From a bacterium (GTDB lineage: Bacteria > Myxococcota > UBA727 > JAUIJE01): 64,000 nucleotides of DNA. The stretch spans positions 310,001 through 374,000 of the forward strand of contig JAUIJE010000001.1 in assembly GCA_030431455.1 (NCBI GenBank), written 5' to 3'. Positions 25,858 through 35,063 of this stretch are shown here, one piece after another. The notes below the pieces were generated by a model. That model searched no databases. It worked only from the letters and a program-made list of their open reading frames with translations, and was not told the origin of the DNA. Numbering within the stretch: the stretch's first letter is position 1; the number at the start of each line of letters is the position of its first letter. Made by a program: the position numbers and the translations under genes.

Positions 25858-27111
25858 CTACTCGAACACCGTGCTCATCTGGAAGATGGCGGCCACGCCT
25901 TCCTCGACGAGGATCTTGGCCGCCCGGGCTGGCACCCCGAGTTGTTCCCGGGCCGCGCGTTGCGCGCGGAGGTCGCGGGCCTCGTCGACCACGTCCCGGC
26001 AGGCGTGGGCCAACACCCCGGCGACGTGGGCCGCGGTGACCAGGCCGGCGACCTCCGGCCCCGCCTCGTCGGCGGCGGCCCGGTCGTGGTGGACCCGTAT
26101 GGCGTGGCGCACCGGGTCGGCCAGGCCCCAGTTCGCGGCCAGGCTCGCGCCCACATCGGCGTGGGTGAAGCCCAGCCACGCCGCCTCGGCGATGTGCAGG
26201 GGCAGGCCGGCGGCGTGCGCGCCGGCGCAGAAGGTCTCGTAGCGTTCGCCGAGCTGCAGCAAGAGCAAGACCTGGCCCATGTCGCGGACCATACACGTCA
26301 AAAACACGCTGGGGCCGTCGAGCGCGTCGACGTGCTGGGCCAGCGTTCGCCCGCACGCGGCTTCGCCGAGCATGCGGTCGCACAACCCGCGGGCCGACGC
26401 AGGTCCGTTCTGGGCCGCCTGGGCCATGGCCAAGCCCACCACCAGCTGGCGTACATTGGCATTGCCCACGCGCGCGACCGCGGCGTGGATGTCCGCGGCC
26501 TCTTCCCGGCACCCGAAGAACGCGGAGTTGGCGAGCCGAAAGAACATCCCAGCCACGGACTGGTCCCGCTCCACGATCGCGGCGAGGGCAGGCGCGCCCA
26601 CGTCGTCGCGACCGGCCACGGACAAGAGCTCCCGGACCACCTCGGGCATGGGCGCGAGCTCCTCGGACCGCTTGACCGCGGCGGCCAAGGTCAGGGTCTC
26701 GTCGTCACCGTCGAGCGCGGGGGCCAAGGCGGCGGCGAAGTCCTCGGCCGCGGCCTGCAGCTGGTCCGCGTCGTCGTCGGCGACAAACGTGAGCAGGGCG
26801 ACGTCGCGCGCGTCGGCATCGCCGCCGCCGGCCTGCGGCTCGGCATCGTCGTTGGCGGCGCGGTCGTGTGGCCCCGGCAGGTCGGCGTCCGGTGGGTCCT
26901 CGTCGACGGCGGCGCCAAAGAACGCATCCTCGGGGTCGTCGGGCAGCGGCGGGGGCAGCGGGGGGGAGGCATCGTCGTCGAGCGCCCCCGGGGCGTCGTC
27001 ATCTTCCAGCGCCGACCAGCTCGCCTGCCGGCGGCGCGCAAAAAAGATGCCGGTGCCCACCAGCGACAGCCCCACCGGGGCAGCGAGCAACGCGACGAGG
27101 CCCATCTCCAT
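25858..27111 (-). CDS. HDOD domain signalling protein with N-terminal membrane anchor
   Basis: The start at MEMGLVALLAAPVGLSLVGTGIFFA is preceded by AAGGAG and gives 417 residues. One transmembrane helix (about 3-25) is followed by an acidic, disordered Asp/Pro/Ala linker to about residue 150. The HDOD domain then follows (LAPMPEVVRELLSVA, RDQSVAGMFFRLANSAFFG, AVARVGNANVRQLVVGLAMAQ, VRDMGQVLLLLQL). HDOD domains are HD-GYP relatives without phosphodiesterase residues that act as protein-interaction hubs in c-di-GMP or stress signalling. The long acidic linker and membrane tether are unusual. Confidence 0.85.
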   Translation of the reverse strand: MEMGLVALLAAPVGLSLVGTGIFFARRRQASWSALEDDDAPGALDDDASPPLPPPLPDDPEDAFFGAAVDEDPPDADLPGPHDRAANDDAEPQAGGGDADARDVALLTFVADDDADQLQAAAEDFAAALAPALDGDDETLTLAAAVKRSEELAPMPEVVRELLSVAGRDDVGAPALAAIVERDQSVAGMFFRLANSAFFGCREEAADIHAAVARVGNANVRQLVVGLAMAQAAQNGPASARGLCDRMLGEAACGRTLAQHVDALDGPSVFLTCMVRDMGQVLLLLQLGERYETFCAGAHAAGLPLHIAEAAWLGFTHADVGASLAANWGLADPVRHAIRVHHDRAAADEAGPEVAGLVTAAHVAGVLAHACRDVVDEARDLRAQRAAREQLGVPARAAKILVEEGVAAIFQMSTVFE

Positions 27112-27238
27112 GATCGACTCCTTGTCCAAAGGAACATCGTCACCCCCGGGCAGATCCCCAAGGTGCCACAGACCCCGCCCGGCCGGGGGGCGGAGAATCT
27201 GGCCTGGTCGCGCGGGCCCGTTTGGCCTACACCGCAGC

Positions 27239-27889
27239 ATGGTGGACCGCGGGGTGGTGCAAGGGGACGACGGGGTGTGGCGCTGTGCCTGGGGCGACGG
27301 CACGCCCGCCTACCGCCGGTACCACGACGAGGAGTGGGGCCGCCCGTGCGTCGACGATCGGTGGTTGTTTGAGAAAATCTGCCTCGAGGGGTTTCAGGCC
27401 GGGCTGAGCTGGCTGACCATCCTCAACAAGCGGGACAACTTCCGGGCCGCGTTCGCCGATTTTGACATCGACGCGCTGTGCCGCTTCAACCGCCGCAGCG
27501 TCGACCGGCTGATGAAAGACAGTGGCATTGTGCGCAACCGGCGCAAGATCGAGGCCACGTTGGCCAACGCCAAAGCCGCGCGCGCGTTGCGGGACGAGTG
27601 CGGATCGTTGGCCGCGTTTGTGTGGGGCTTCGAGCCAGACCCGGTGGCGCGACCGGCCCGGGTCACGTGGGCGGCGGTGCACAAGCTCGCCCAGACCGAG
27701 GCGTCGCGGGGGTTGAGCCGGGCGCTGAAAAAGAGGGGCTTTCAGTTCGTGGGGCCGACGACGATGTATGCGTTGATGCAGGCCGCGGGGGTGGTGAACG
27801 ATCACCTCGAGGGGTGCGGCGCCCGCGCCGGGTGTCTGGCCGCGCGGGCGGCGCTTCGTGTCCCAGGGGCCCGTGGACGGGGCGGGTGA
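27239..27889 (+). CDS. tag: DNA-3-methyladenine glycosylase I
   Basis: A 216-residue protein closely follows E. coli Tag: RCAWGD, YRRYHDEEWGRP, LFEKICLEGFQAGLSWLTIL, KRDNFRAAF, ALKKRGFQFVGPTTMYALMQAAGVVNDHLEGC. The Tag zinc site (Cys4, His17, His175, Cys179 in E. coli) is kept as Cys16, His29 and the His/Cys of NDHLEGC. It excises 3-methyladenine from alkylated DNA. About 30 extra residues at the C-terminus have no counterpart. It stands alone, divergent from the HDOD gene and 26 nt before the next lipoprotein gene. Confidence 0.95.
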   Translation: MVDRGVVQGDDGVWRCAWGDGTPAYRRYHDEEWGRPCVDDRWLFEKICLEGFQAGLSWLTILNKRDNFRAAFADFDIDALCRFNRRSVDRLMKDSGIVRNRRKIEATLANAKAARALRDECGSLAAFVWGFEPDPVARPARVTWAAVHKLAQTEASRGLSRALKKRGFQFVGPTTMYALMQAAGVVNDHLEGCGARAGCLAARAALRVPGARGRGG

Positions 27890-27915
27890 GATACGCTCGC
27901 GCGGGAGGAGGACGC

Positions 27916-29190
27916 ATGGTCCGCGCATGGTGGGTGTGGTTGGTCGTCGGGGTGTGCGCGGCGTGCCCGGGCCCGTCGGGCCCCGACGCCGGGGCCGCGG
28001 ACGCGGCCGCGTCCTGTCAAATCGGGTCGTACCGATGTCCCTGCACGGCCGGCGGCGGGTGCGACCTCGGGCTCACGTGTTTTTTTGACCAGTGTTTGTA
28101 CGCCGGGGACGGCGACGGCGACGGCGATGGAGACGGCGACGGGGATGGAGACGGCGACGGGGATGGAGACGGCGACGGGGATGGAGATGGAGACGGCGAC
28201 GGGGATGGAGACGGCGACGGGGATGGAGATGGCGACGGGGATGGAGACGGCGACGGGGATGGAGACGGCGACGGGGATGGAGACGGGGATGGAGACGGGG
28301 ATGGAGATGGCGACGGGGACGGCGAGGGCATGGGCGCGTTTCTGGACCGGTGTGACGTGGGCGGAGACTGCGCGTCCGACCTGTGTACGCCCGACCTCGG
28401 GACCACGAGCTTTTGTACCCAACCCTGTGTGAACCACACCCAATGTGCCTCCGGCCAGCTCTGCGTGGGCGGCCAATGCCAGCCGTCCGACGTCGGCGAC
28501 GCCTGCAATGCCGCTGCACAGTGCAAGCTCAACCTGTGCGCGGGCAGCGGCGCGCTCGGGGAGTGCACCCGGGAGTGCGGAACCGCGGCGGATTGCCCGG
28601 CGGGCATGGCGTGTTCGGACGCGGGGGGCGCGTTCATCTGTGTCGACATCGAGCGGCCGTGCGCCAGCTGCACCACCGGGTTGTGCCTCGCGGGCAACGC
28701 GGGGTGCACCACCACCTGCCGCAATGTCGCTGACTGCCCGACCACCTTCGCTGGCCTGGGCCTGGTCTACACTTGTGAAGACTCGGGCACGCCGGTGGGC
28801 AACATCTGTGTGCCGTCGCCGTTTGTCGTCGGGGACAATCCCCTCGGCACCCCGTGTCAGGACACCGGCGGGGTCAACCAATGCCGGAGCGCGGCCTGCA
28901 TCGACGACTTCTTGGGCACCCCCCGCTGCACCCAGGCCTGCACCGAGCGCGCGGGTTGTGGCCCCGACGCCGCCTGCGTGCCGGTCGACGACGGGGCGGG
29001 CACGACGCTGTTGGCCTGCCTGCCCACCGGGACCCTCGACCTGAGCCAGCCCTGCGACGCCGACGTGGCGTGTCACAGCGGCATTTGCCACCCCGAGGGG
29101 TTCTGTTCGCGGTTGTGCACCGCGGACAACGCGTGCCCCACCGGGCTGAGCTGCCAACCGGCGGGCGCGGTCTCCATGTGCGCCTTCTGA
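27916..29190 (+). CDS. Cys-rich lipoprotein with 36 Gly-Asp repeats
   Basis: A 424-residue protein with GGAGGAGGA ahead of its ATG has a signal peptide ending VCAAC (Cys17). Residues 34-60 repeat the cysteine cassette of the PAD-like lipoprotein with identical spacing (C-x6-C-x-C-x5-C-x5-C-x4-C; CQIGS, TAGGGCD, GL-x-CF). There follow 36 Gly-Asp pairs (64-135) and about 290 residues of disulphide-rich repeats (CxxxxxCxxGxxCxxGxCxP), as in 'dickkopf-like' myxobacterial surface proteins. No enzyme motif is present. It is most likely an outer-surface adhesion or binding protein. Confidence 0.8.
   Translation: MVRAWWVWLVVGVCAACPGPSGPDAGAADAAASCQIGSYRCPCTAGGGCDLGLTCFFDQCLYAGDGDGDGDGDGDGDGDGDGDGDGDGDGDGDGDGDGDGDGDGDGDGDGDGDGDGDGDGDGDGDGDGDGDGDGDGEGMGAFLDRCDVGGDCASDLCTPDLGTTSFCTQPCVNHTQCASGQLCVGGQCQPSDVGDACNAAAQCKLNLCAGSGALGECTRECGTAADCPAGMACSDAGGAFICVDIERPCASCTTGLCLAGNAGCTTTCRNVADCPTTFAGLGLVYTCEDSGTPVGNICVPSPFVVGDNPLGTPCQDTGGVNQCRSAACIDDFLGTPRCTQACTERAGCGPDAACVPVDDGAGTTLLACLPTGTLDLSQPCDADVACHSGICHPEGFCSRLCTADNACPTGLSCQPAGAVSMCAF
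28105..28320 (+). repeat. (Gly-Asp)36 tract with 18-nt higher-order unit
   Basis: 216 nt code for 36 Gly-Asp pairs. Unlike the other tracts it shows a higher-order period: the unit gatggagacggcgacggg (18 nt) recurs many times, with shortened 12-nt versions near the end. This suggests recent expansion by unequal recombination or slippage. Confidence 0.9.
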
Positions 29191-29293
29191 GCGGGCCGCG
29201 GGACCTTGGTGCGCGTCCGGTCACGTGTGGGCAAGTGTGGCATGCGGGGCCCCCCGTCGTACGCTACGATGGGCGCATAAGGACTCGAGCCCG

Positions 29294-30640
29294 TTGAACG
29301 CTCACGAAACCGGCACCCGCATCATCAAAATCGTCCGCGACCGCTTCGGCGCCGGCTTTGCCTGGGGCGTGGTGACGTGCGTGGCGCTCGGTGGTCTGGC
29401 GTTCGCCGGGTACCAGTTTGTCTATGTGCCGTTCATCGACGTGGACGAGCACACGCCGCCGGTGGTGACGGCGCGCGCCGCCGACGACACACCCGCGGTG
29501 GAGGCCGCGGCGCCCGACGCGGCGGTGCCCGACGAGGCCAGCCCGGCCGAGCTCGTGCTGTCGCCGGTCAGCCCCCGCTGGGCGATGGGTCCGGCCGAGG
29601 ACGCGGACAAGCCGGTGCCGTTCGACATGATGCGCTCGCTCCGGCAGCGGGTGGCGTTTTGGCAACGGGTCTGGGGAAAAACCCCCGAGCACGTGCACCT
29701 CCTCGTCGACGAGCGGCGCCCCTGGATCGTGCACACCAGCGTGACCTGCGTGCCCGGCCAGCGGCGCAACAAGGCCTGCCAGCACAAGATCGCCAAGGCC
29801 CTCAAGGGTGTGAAGAAGCGGCTTCACAAGCTCGCCAAGCGCCCCACGCGGCGGCACCGCCGGGCCTACAGCAACGACAAAAAGCTCATGCGCTCGGCCG
29901 CGTCGTCCATCATCCGCGTCACCGGGCGCCAGGACGCCCTGGAGCGCGCGCTGGCCCGGGCCGGCGATGAGCTGTTCCTCACCGAGCGGGTGTTCGCGTC
30001 GGTGGGCGTGCCCCCGGAGCTCTCGCGGGTGGCCATCGTCGAGTCGCTCTACCGGGCCGACGCCACCTCGCGGGCCGGCGCGATCGGCGCGTTTCAGTTC
30101 ATGGACGTCACCGCCCGCGAGTACCTGACCGTCACCGAGGACATCGACGAGCGGCGCGACCCCGCCCGGGCGGCCTACGCCGCGGCCCGGTACCTCAAGA
30201 AGCTCCACGAGCAGCTCGGCAAGTGGTCGTTGGCCACCACCGCGTACAACACCGGCCCGAGCCGGGTAAAACGCCTGGCGAAAAAACACCGCACCGAGGA
30301 CCTGGGCAAAATCATCGAAGAGGCGCGCGACGCCCGCTTCGGGTTCGACGGGCAGAACTACTATGCACAGTTGCTCGCGGTGGTGCGCGCCACCGCCAAG
30401 CTGAAGCCGAGCCAGGTCGCGCCCCCGCGCACCGTGCGCTTGAGCCGGGCCGCGCGGTTCGAAGACTTGGCCAAGGCGTTGGACGTGAGCAAGAGCGCGC
30501 TGGCCCGGGCCAACCCCGCGCTGCGGCCGCCGATCACCAAGCGCAAGGAGCTGGTCCCGGTCAGCTACATTGTGAACGTGCCCGATGACGGGCCGGTGCT
30601 GTCCGAGGCCGATGGCGAGGCGGGCGAAAAGGGCACCTAG
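29294..30640 (+). CDS. Membrane-bound lytic transglycosylase (MltD-like)
   Basis: The start is placed at TTG 29294 with AAGGA at 29279-29283, giving 448 residues; no ATG suits the frame. One membrane helix (about 20-42, WGVVTCVALGGLAFAGYQFVY) is followed by a Pro/Ala/Asp linker and a basic region. The SLT domain then appears: LSRVAIVESLYRADATSRAGAIGAFQFM (catalytic Glu), TTAYNTGPSRV and YYAQLLAVV. The end (VRLSRAARFEDLAKALDVSKSALARANPAL) is LysM-like. It probably cleaves peptidoglycan from the inner-membrane side. It is the second SLT enzyme in the window, unlike the MltF type at 5706. Confidence 0.85.
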   Translation: MNAHETGTRIIKIVRDRFGAGFAWGVVTCVALGGLAFAGYQFVYVPFIDVDEHTPPVVTARAADDTPAVEAAAPDAAVPDEASPAELVLSPVSPRWAMGPAEDADKPVPFDMMRSLRQRVAFWQRVWGKTPEHVHLLVDERRPWIVHTSVTCVPGQRRNKACQHKIAKALKGVKKRLHKLAKRPTRRHRRAYSNDKKLMRSAASSIIRVTGRQDALERALARAGDELFLTERVFASVGVPPELSRVAIVESLYRADATSRAGAIGAFQFMDVTAREYLTVTEDIDERRDPARAAYAAARYLKKLHEQLGKWSLATTAYNTGPSRVKRLAKKHRTEDLGKIIEEARDARFGFDGQNYYAQLLAVVRATAKLKPSQVAPPRTVRLSRAARFEDLAKALDVSKSALARANPALRPPITKRKELVPVSYIVNVPDDGPVLSEADGEAGEKGT

Positions 30641-30786
30641 GCCCGCGGCATCGACAAAAAAGTCAGCAAATACAGGGCCTTGCGCGAAGGGGCGAAAAAC
30701 CTTGGCCCGGTGTCCAAAACCCGCGCCCCGGTTCGTCATAGGGTGTCGGCCGCGTGGCCGACGCGCACCTCAATCCAGGAGAACCG

Positions 30787-31128
30787 ATGCCGAAGTTTTT
30801 GTGTTTGCAGCGCAGCCTGCCCAGCACCGCCACGTCCGGGGGCGACAAACCGTCGCCCGCCCAGATGCAGGAGATGTACGCCAAGTTCGGCGCTTGGCAA
30901 GAGAAGTTCAAGGACCGGATGGTGGACATGGGGGGCAAGCTGGGCGGCGGCCAGCTTGTCACAGTTCCCGGCGCGGACGGCCCCTTCACAGAGGTGAAGG
31001 AGCTGTGCGGCGGCTACATGATCGTGGAGGCGGACTCCATCGAGGGGGCCATCGAGGTGGCCCAGGAGTGCCCGGGACTCATCCGGCCCGGCTCGGGCTG
31101 CGAAGTCATCGAGATCGAGACCCCTTGA
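30787..31128 (+). CDS. YCII/DGPF family protein (ECF42 partner)
   Basis: A 113-residue protein of the DGPF/YCII fold: PKFLCLQR, MYAKFGAWQEKFKDRMVDMGGKL, then the signature ADGPFTEVKELCGGYMIVEA and SIEGAIEVAQECPGL. The ATG follows CAGGAG. The stop overlaps the start of the sigma-factor gene (TTGA), so the two are translationally coupled. DGPF proteins are the usual partners of ECF42 sigma factors; their biochemical role is not settled. Confidence 0.9.
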   Translation: MPKFLCLQRSLPSTATSGGDKPSPAQMQEMYAKFGAWQEKFKDRMVDMGGKLGGGQLVTVPGADGPFTEVKELCGGYMIVEADSIEGAIEVAQECPGLIRPGSGCEVIEIETP

Positions 31129-32372
31129 GCACCGCGGCCCGGGTCGAGCATTTTTTCCGGCACGAATACGGCCGGATGGTCTCGACCCTGGCCCGGCGCT
31201 TTGGCCTCGCCCCCCTCGAGCTCATCGAGGACGCGGCCCAGGCCGCCTTGATGGCGGCCCTGACCCACTGGCCGCGCACCGGGGAGCCCGACAATCCTGC
31301 AGCATGGCTGTACCGGGTGGCGCACAACCGCGTGCTCGACCAGCTTCGCCAGCAGGCAGGCCACCACCGGTTGCACGGGGCCCACGCCCCCGAGCTGCGC
31401 CCCGCGCGGCAAGACCCGACCGACCCCGCCCTGGCCGGGGACGTGGCCGACGACCTGTTGCGCATGCTGTTTGTGTGTTGCGATCCGGTCGTCCCCCCGG
31501 CGTCGCAGCTCGCGTTGGCGCTCAAAATCCTGTGTGGCTTCTCCGTGCCCGAGATCGCCCACCGGTTGTTCGTGAGCGAGGCCAACGTCTACAAGCGGCT
31601 GCAGCGGGCCAAGTCCGCGCTGCGCGAGCGGGCCACGCTCGACGGGGGCCTCGACCTGCCGGCCCTGGCCGCGCGCCGGCCCGCGGTGGAGGGCGTGCTG
31701 TACCAGCTGTTCACCGAGGGTTACCTGTCGTCGCACCCCGGGTTGGCGATCCGGGCCGAGCTGTGCGACGAGGCCCTCCGCCTCGGCCACCTCCTCGCCG
31801 CGCACCCGGTGGGGCAGGGGCCCTCCACCTATGCCCTGTTGGCCCTGATGTGGCTGCACCGGGCCCGGCTGTCCGCCCGGGTCAACGACGCCGGGGAGCT
31901 GCTCCTCCTCGAAGAACAGGACCGCTCGGCCTGGAGCGCGGACGCCATCGCCGAAGGCCTTGCTTGGCTGGCCCGCTCGGCGGCCGGCGACAGCTTTTCA
32001 CGGTTTCACGCGGAGGCCGCGATCGCGGCCGAGCATTGCCTGGCCCCGTCGCTGGCCGCCACCCGGTGGGACAAGATCGCCGAGCTCTACGCGTTGTGGG
32101 ACGCGGTCGAGCCCTCGCCCCTGCACCAACTCGGCCGGGCGGTGGCGGTGGCCGAGGCCGAAGGGCCCGAGGCGGGCCTGGCCGCGCTCGACGGCGTGGG
32201 GCCCCCCACCTGGCTCGAGGGGTCGTATTTGTGGCAAGCGGTGCTCGCCGACCTTCACCGGCGGGCGGGCCAGCTCGAGACCGCCCGGCGCCACCGCGCC
32301 GCAGCCGAGCGGGCCGCTCCCTCCGACGCGGTCCGCGCCCTGCTCGCCCGGCGCTTCTCCGCGGCCGGCTGA
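31125..32372 (+). CDS. ECF42-type RNA polymerase sigma factor with C-terminal TPR-like domain
   Basis: The 415-residue start is a TTG overlapping the DGPF stop. Sigma-2 region: FFRHEYGRMVSTLARRFG, EDAAQAALMAALTHWPRTGEPDNPAAWLYRVAHNRVLDQLR. Sigma-4 region: KILCGFSVPEIAHRLFVSEANVYKRLQRAKSALR. Beyond it about 220 residues of helical repeats (LYQLFTEGYLSS, EALRLGHLLAAH, YALLALMWLHRARL, ALAALDG) form the extended C-terminal domain that defines the ECF42/SigJ-like class. No anti-sigma gene is adjacent, as usual for this group, where the C-terminal domain controls activity. Confidence 0.92.
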   Translation: MSTAARVEHFFRHEYGRMVSTLARRFGLAPLELIEDAAQAALMAALTHWPRTGEPDNPAAWLYRVAHNRVLDQLRQQAGHHRLHGAHAPELRPARQDPTDPALAGDVADDLLRMLFVCCDPVVPPASQLALALKILCGFSVPEIAHRLFVSEANVYKRLQRAKSALRERATLDGGLDLPALAARRPAVEGVLYQLFTEGYLSSHPGLAIRAELCDEALRLGHLLAAHPVGQGPSTYALLALMWLHRARLSARVNDAGELLLLEEQDRSAWSADAIAEGLAWLARSAAGDSFSRFHAEAAIAAEHCLAPSLAATRWDKIAELYALWDAVEPSPLHQLGRAVAVAEAEGPEAGLAALDGVGPPTWLEGSYLWQAVLADLHRRAGQLETARRHRAAAERAAPSDAVRALLARRFSAAG

Positions 32373-32421
32373 CCATACTTTCGGCTGATCCACGGCGCGG
32401 CGCGGGCGCGTACCGTGCGGC

Positions 32422-33585
32422 GTGACCTTGTGGCGTGACCTGATCGATGCCCCGCCCCCGGCGGATCGGCCCGCGCCGGGGCGCGCCGATGTCGCCGGGG
32501 CGGTGGTGGTCGGGGCCCTGGTGGTCCTCGACGTGCTCGTGGGCGAGGGCCGCGGCTGGCCGGGGCCCAACGCCGGGTTTGGTCTGGTCATGGCCGGGGC
32601 GATGGTGTGGCGGCGCCGCCACCCGCTGGCGATGTTCGTGCTCGTGTTCGGGGCGGCCTTGGGGCTCGACCTCGTGGCCTGGCGCGGCGGGGTGCCCTGG
32701 ACCGCGCCGCCCAGCCACGCCCAGGTGCTGCTCTTTGCCTATGCACTGTTTCGGTGGGGGTCGGGGCGGGGCGTGGTGGTGGGCGCGGCGGTGATGGCCC
32801 TGGCGTTCGGGCTCTCGGCGTGGTCGGGACAGATGCGGACCGCGGCCGAGGTGGTGGGCGGGGCGGTGGTGATGATGTTCCCCGGGGTGGTGGGGGCTAC
32901 GCTGCGTTTTCGGGCCCAAGCCCAGGCCCAGCGGCTGCAGGAGGTGCGGCTGCGCGAGCGCGAACGGCTCGCCCGGGAGCTGCACGACACCGTGGCCCAC
33001 CATGTGTCCGCCATCGCGATCCAGGCCCAGGCGGGGCAGGCCCTGGCCCCCGAACAGCCCGAGCGGGCCGCGGCCATCCTCGGGGTGATCGAACAGGCCG
33101 CGTCCCAGACCCTGGCCGAGATGCGCGCCATCGTGCGCGCGTTGCGGGACAATGAAAATGCACAAGGTCTGGCCGCGGAGGGCGCGGCCCTGCGGCCGGC
33201 CCCCGGCCTCCGCGACCTCCGCGCCCTGGCCGAGACCGGGGGCGGGGTCGTGGTGCAGGTCGACGACGACGCCCACCCGGTGTCGCCCGCGGTGGCCACC
33301 GCCCTGTTTCGCATCGCCCAAGAGAGCGTGACCAACGCGCGACGCCACGCCACCGGCCATTCCCGCATCGACGTGCGCCTGCGTGGCCGGGGCGACGACG
33401 TGGAGCTGACCGTGACCGACGACGGGCGCGGGGGGCCGGTGGCCGCCGGCGGGTTTGGCCGGTTGGGCATGGCCGAGCGGGCGGCCTTGCTCGGTGGTAG
33501 CGTGGTCGCGGGGCCAGACCCCGCGGGGGGCTTTGTGGTCACCGCGCGGCTCCCGCGCACGCCGCGCGCCCGCGAAGGAGACTGA
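32422..33585 (+). CDS. NarL-type sensor histidine kinase
   Basis: A 387-residue protein starting at GTG has four to five membrane helices (about 24-157) with no large external loop. The dimerisation helix carries RERERLARELHDTVAHHVSAI (His188) of the HisKA_3 class, followed by an HATPase domain (LFRIAQESVTNARRHA, VTDDGRGG, GFGRLGMAERAALLGG). This architecture is the DesK/LiaS-like type that senses membrane state through its helices. It is followed by its response regulator 1 nt after the stop. Confidence 0.92.
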   Translation: MTLWRDLIDAPPPADRPAPGRADVAGAVVVGALVVLDVLVGEGRGWPGPNAGFGLVMAGAMVWRRRHPLAMFVLVFGAALGLDLVAWRGGVPWTAPPSHAQVLLFAYALFRWGSGRGVVVGAAVMALAFGLSAWSGQMRTAAEVVGGAVVMMFPGVVGATLRFRAQAQAQRLQEVRLRERERLARELHDTVAHHVSAIAIQAQAGQALAPEQPERAAAILGVIEQAASQTLAEMRAIVRALRDNENAQGLAAEGAALRPAPGLRDLRALAETGGGVVVQVDDDAHPVSPAVATALFRIAQESVTNARRHATGHSRIDVRLRGRGDDVELTVTDDGRGGPVAAGGFGRLGMAERAALLGGSVVAGPDPAGGFVVTARLPRTPRAREGD

Positions 33586-33586
33586 T

Positions 33587-34234
33587 GTGCGGGTGTTGAT
33601 CGCCGACGACCAGGACTTGGTGCGGACGGGGCTGGCCATGATCCTCGAGGCCCAGGACGGCATCGAGGTGGTGGGCCAAGCCCGGGACGGGCGCGAGGCG
33701 GTGCAGCTCGCCGCCCAGCTGCGGCCCGACGTGTGCTTGATGGACATCCGCATGCCGGGCATGGACGGCATCGAAGCCACCCGCAAACTGGCCGGCCCCG
33801 ACGTGGACGATCCCGTGGCGGTGGTGGTCATCACCACCTTCGACCTCGACGAGTACGTGCACCAGGCGCTCAAAGCCGGGGCGCGGGGTTTTCTTCTCAA
33901 GGACGCGGGCCCCGCGCTGCTGGTCCAGGCCTTGCGCGCCGCCGCCGAGGGGGACGCGCTGATCGCCCCGCGCATCACCGCGCGGCTGCTGTCCACCTTT
34001 GCCCGGTTGCCGGACAAAAGCCGCCCCCCCCCGATCGAGCCCTTGACCGACCGCGAGGAAGAAGTGCTCCTGGCCGTGGCCCGGGGCCAGACCAACGCGG
34101 AGATCGGCGCGGTCCTGCACATCAGCCTGAGCACGGTGAAGACCCACCTCGCCAGCCTCATGGGCAAGCTGTCCGCCCGCAACCGCGTAGAGCTCGCGAT
34201 CTGGGCCTACGAAACCGGCCGCGCGGGGCGCTGA
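33587..34234 (+). CDS. NarL/FixJ family response regulator
   Basis: A 215-residue GTG start lies 7 nt after GAAGGAG. The receiver domain has RVLIADDQDLVRTGLAMIL, CLMDIRMPGMDG (phospho-Asp53), a Thr-containing switch VVITTFDLDEYV and GFLLKDAGP. The LuxR-type HTH has PLTDREEEVLLAVARGQTNAEIGAVLHISLSTVKTHLASLMGKL. Partner of the kinase immediately upstream. The DUF2306 membrane gene 107 nt downstream on the same strand may be a target or operon member. Confidence 0.94.
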   Translation: MRVLIADDQDLVRTGLAMILEAQDGIEVVGQARDGREAVQLAAQLRPDVCLMDIRMPGMDGIEATRKLAGPDVDDPVAVVVITTFDLDEYVHQALKAGARGFLLKDAGPALLVQALRAAAEGDALIAPRITARLLSTFARLPDKSRPPPIEPLTDREEEVLLAVARGQTNAEIGAVLHISLSTVKTHLASLMGKLSARNRVELAIWAYETGRAGR

Positions 34235-34341
34235 CGCCCGGCCTCGGCCAAAAGTACGGGGCCGGGCTCGGCCTTTGTCACGATGCAAAAACATTCCCCG
34301 GACCGATGTCCGGCCCGCGCCGGCTGTTCATGATGGTGGGC

Positions 34342-35049
34342 ATGACCCAACGATCAAATCACATTGTCCCGTCCTCGCCCCCTTCACCCCCTCGGCCCCA
34401 CCGGGTGGTCGCGGGCCTGCTCTTGCTGTCCCTGGTCCCGGTGGTGGCCAGCGGCGTGCGGGTGCTCGGCTTTGTCACCACCGACGTGCCCGGCGCCGAC
34501 GAACAGCGGTTCTTCGACCAACCGGTGCCGATCATCCTGCACGCGGTGTTCGCCAGCCTGTTTCTCGTCGGGGGCGCGCTGCAGTTCCCCCGCGGCATCC
34601 GCCGCCGGTTCCCCCGCGCCCACCGGTGGGCCGGCTACGGGCTTCTGCCCGCGGGGGCGATCATGGCCGCCACCGGGCTGTGGATGACGCTGCGCTACCC
34701 CCGGGTGGACCTCGACGGTCCCTGGCTCGACGGTGCGCGCGTGCTGGTCGCGGGGGCCACGCTTGTGTTTTTGGCCCAGGGGGGGCTCACCCTCGCGCGC
34801 CGCCGGTACCTCGACCACGGGGCGTGGATGATGCGCGCCTACGCCCTCGGCCTCGGGGCCGGGACCCAGGTGTTCACCAGCCTGCCGGTGTTTTTCGTCG
34901 ACGCGGCCCACAACCAGACCGGCCGGTTCGTCAGCATGGCCGCGGGCTGGGCCATCAACCTCGCGGTGGCCGAGTGGGTGCTGTTCCGTCGTCGGGCCCA
35001 CACCAAGCCCGGTCGCCCGCGCGGCTGGCGCCCGGTGCCCGCCGGGTGA
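34342..35049 (+). CDS. DUF2306 membrane protein
   Basis: The 235-residue start at MTQRSNHI is uncertain; in-frame ATGs also occur at 34330 and 34333. Six hydrophobic helices are present. The DUF2306 signature is clear: IILHAVFASLFLVGGALQFP, then RRRFPRAHRWAGYGLLPAG, RRRYLDHGAWMMRAYALGLGAGTQ. The conserved His residues on helices recall heme-ligating membrane proteins, but the family has no proven function. It follows the NarL-type two-component genes. Confidence 0.82.
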   Translation: MTQRSNHIVPSSPPSPPRPHRVVAGLLLLSLVPVVASGVRVLGFVTTDVPGADEQRFFDQPVPIILHAVFASLFLVGGALQFPRGIRRRFPRAHRWAGYGLLPAGAIMAATGLWMTLRYPRVDLDGPWLDGARVLVAGATLVFLAQGGLTLARRRYLDHGAWMMRAYALGLGAGTQVFTSLPVFFVDAAHNQTGRFVSMAAGWAINLAVAEWVLFRRRAHTKPGRPRGWRPVPAG

Positions 35050-35063
35050 CCTGACCCAACGCT

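Noticed and set aside
28105-28320. CRISPR-like array
   Set aside because: Repeats are contiguous without unique spacers and translate as Gly-Asp; no cas genes.
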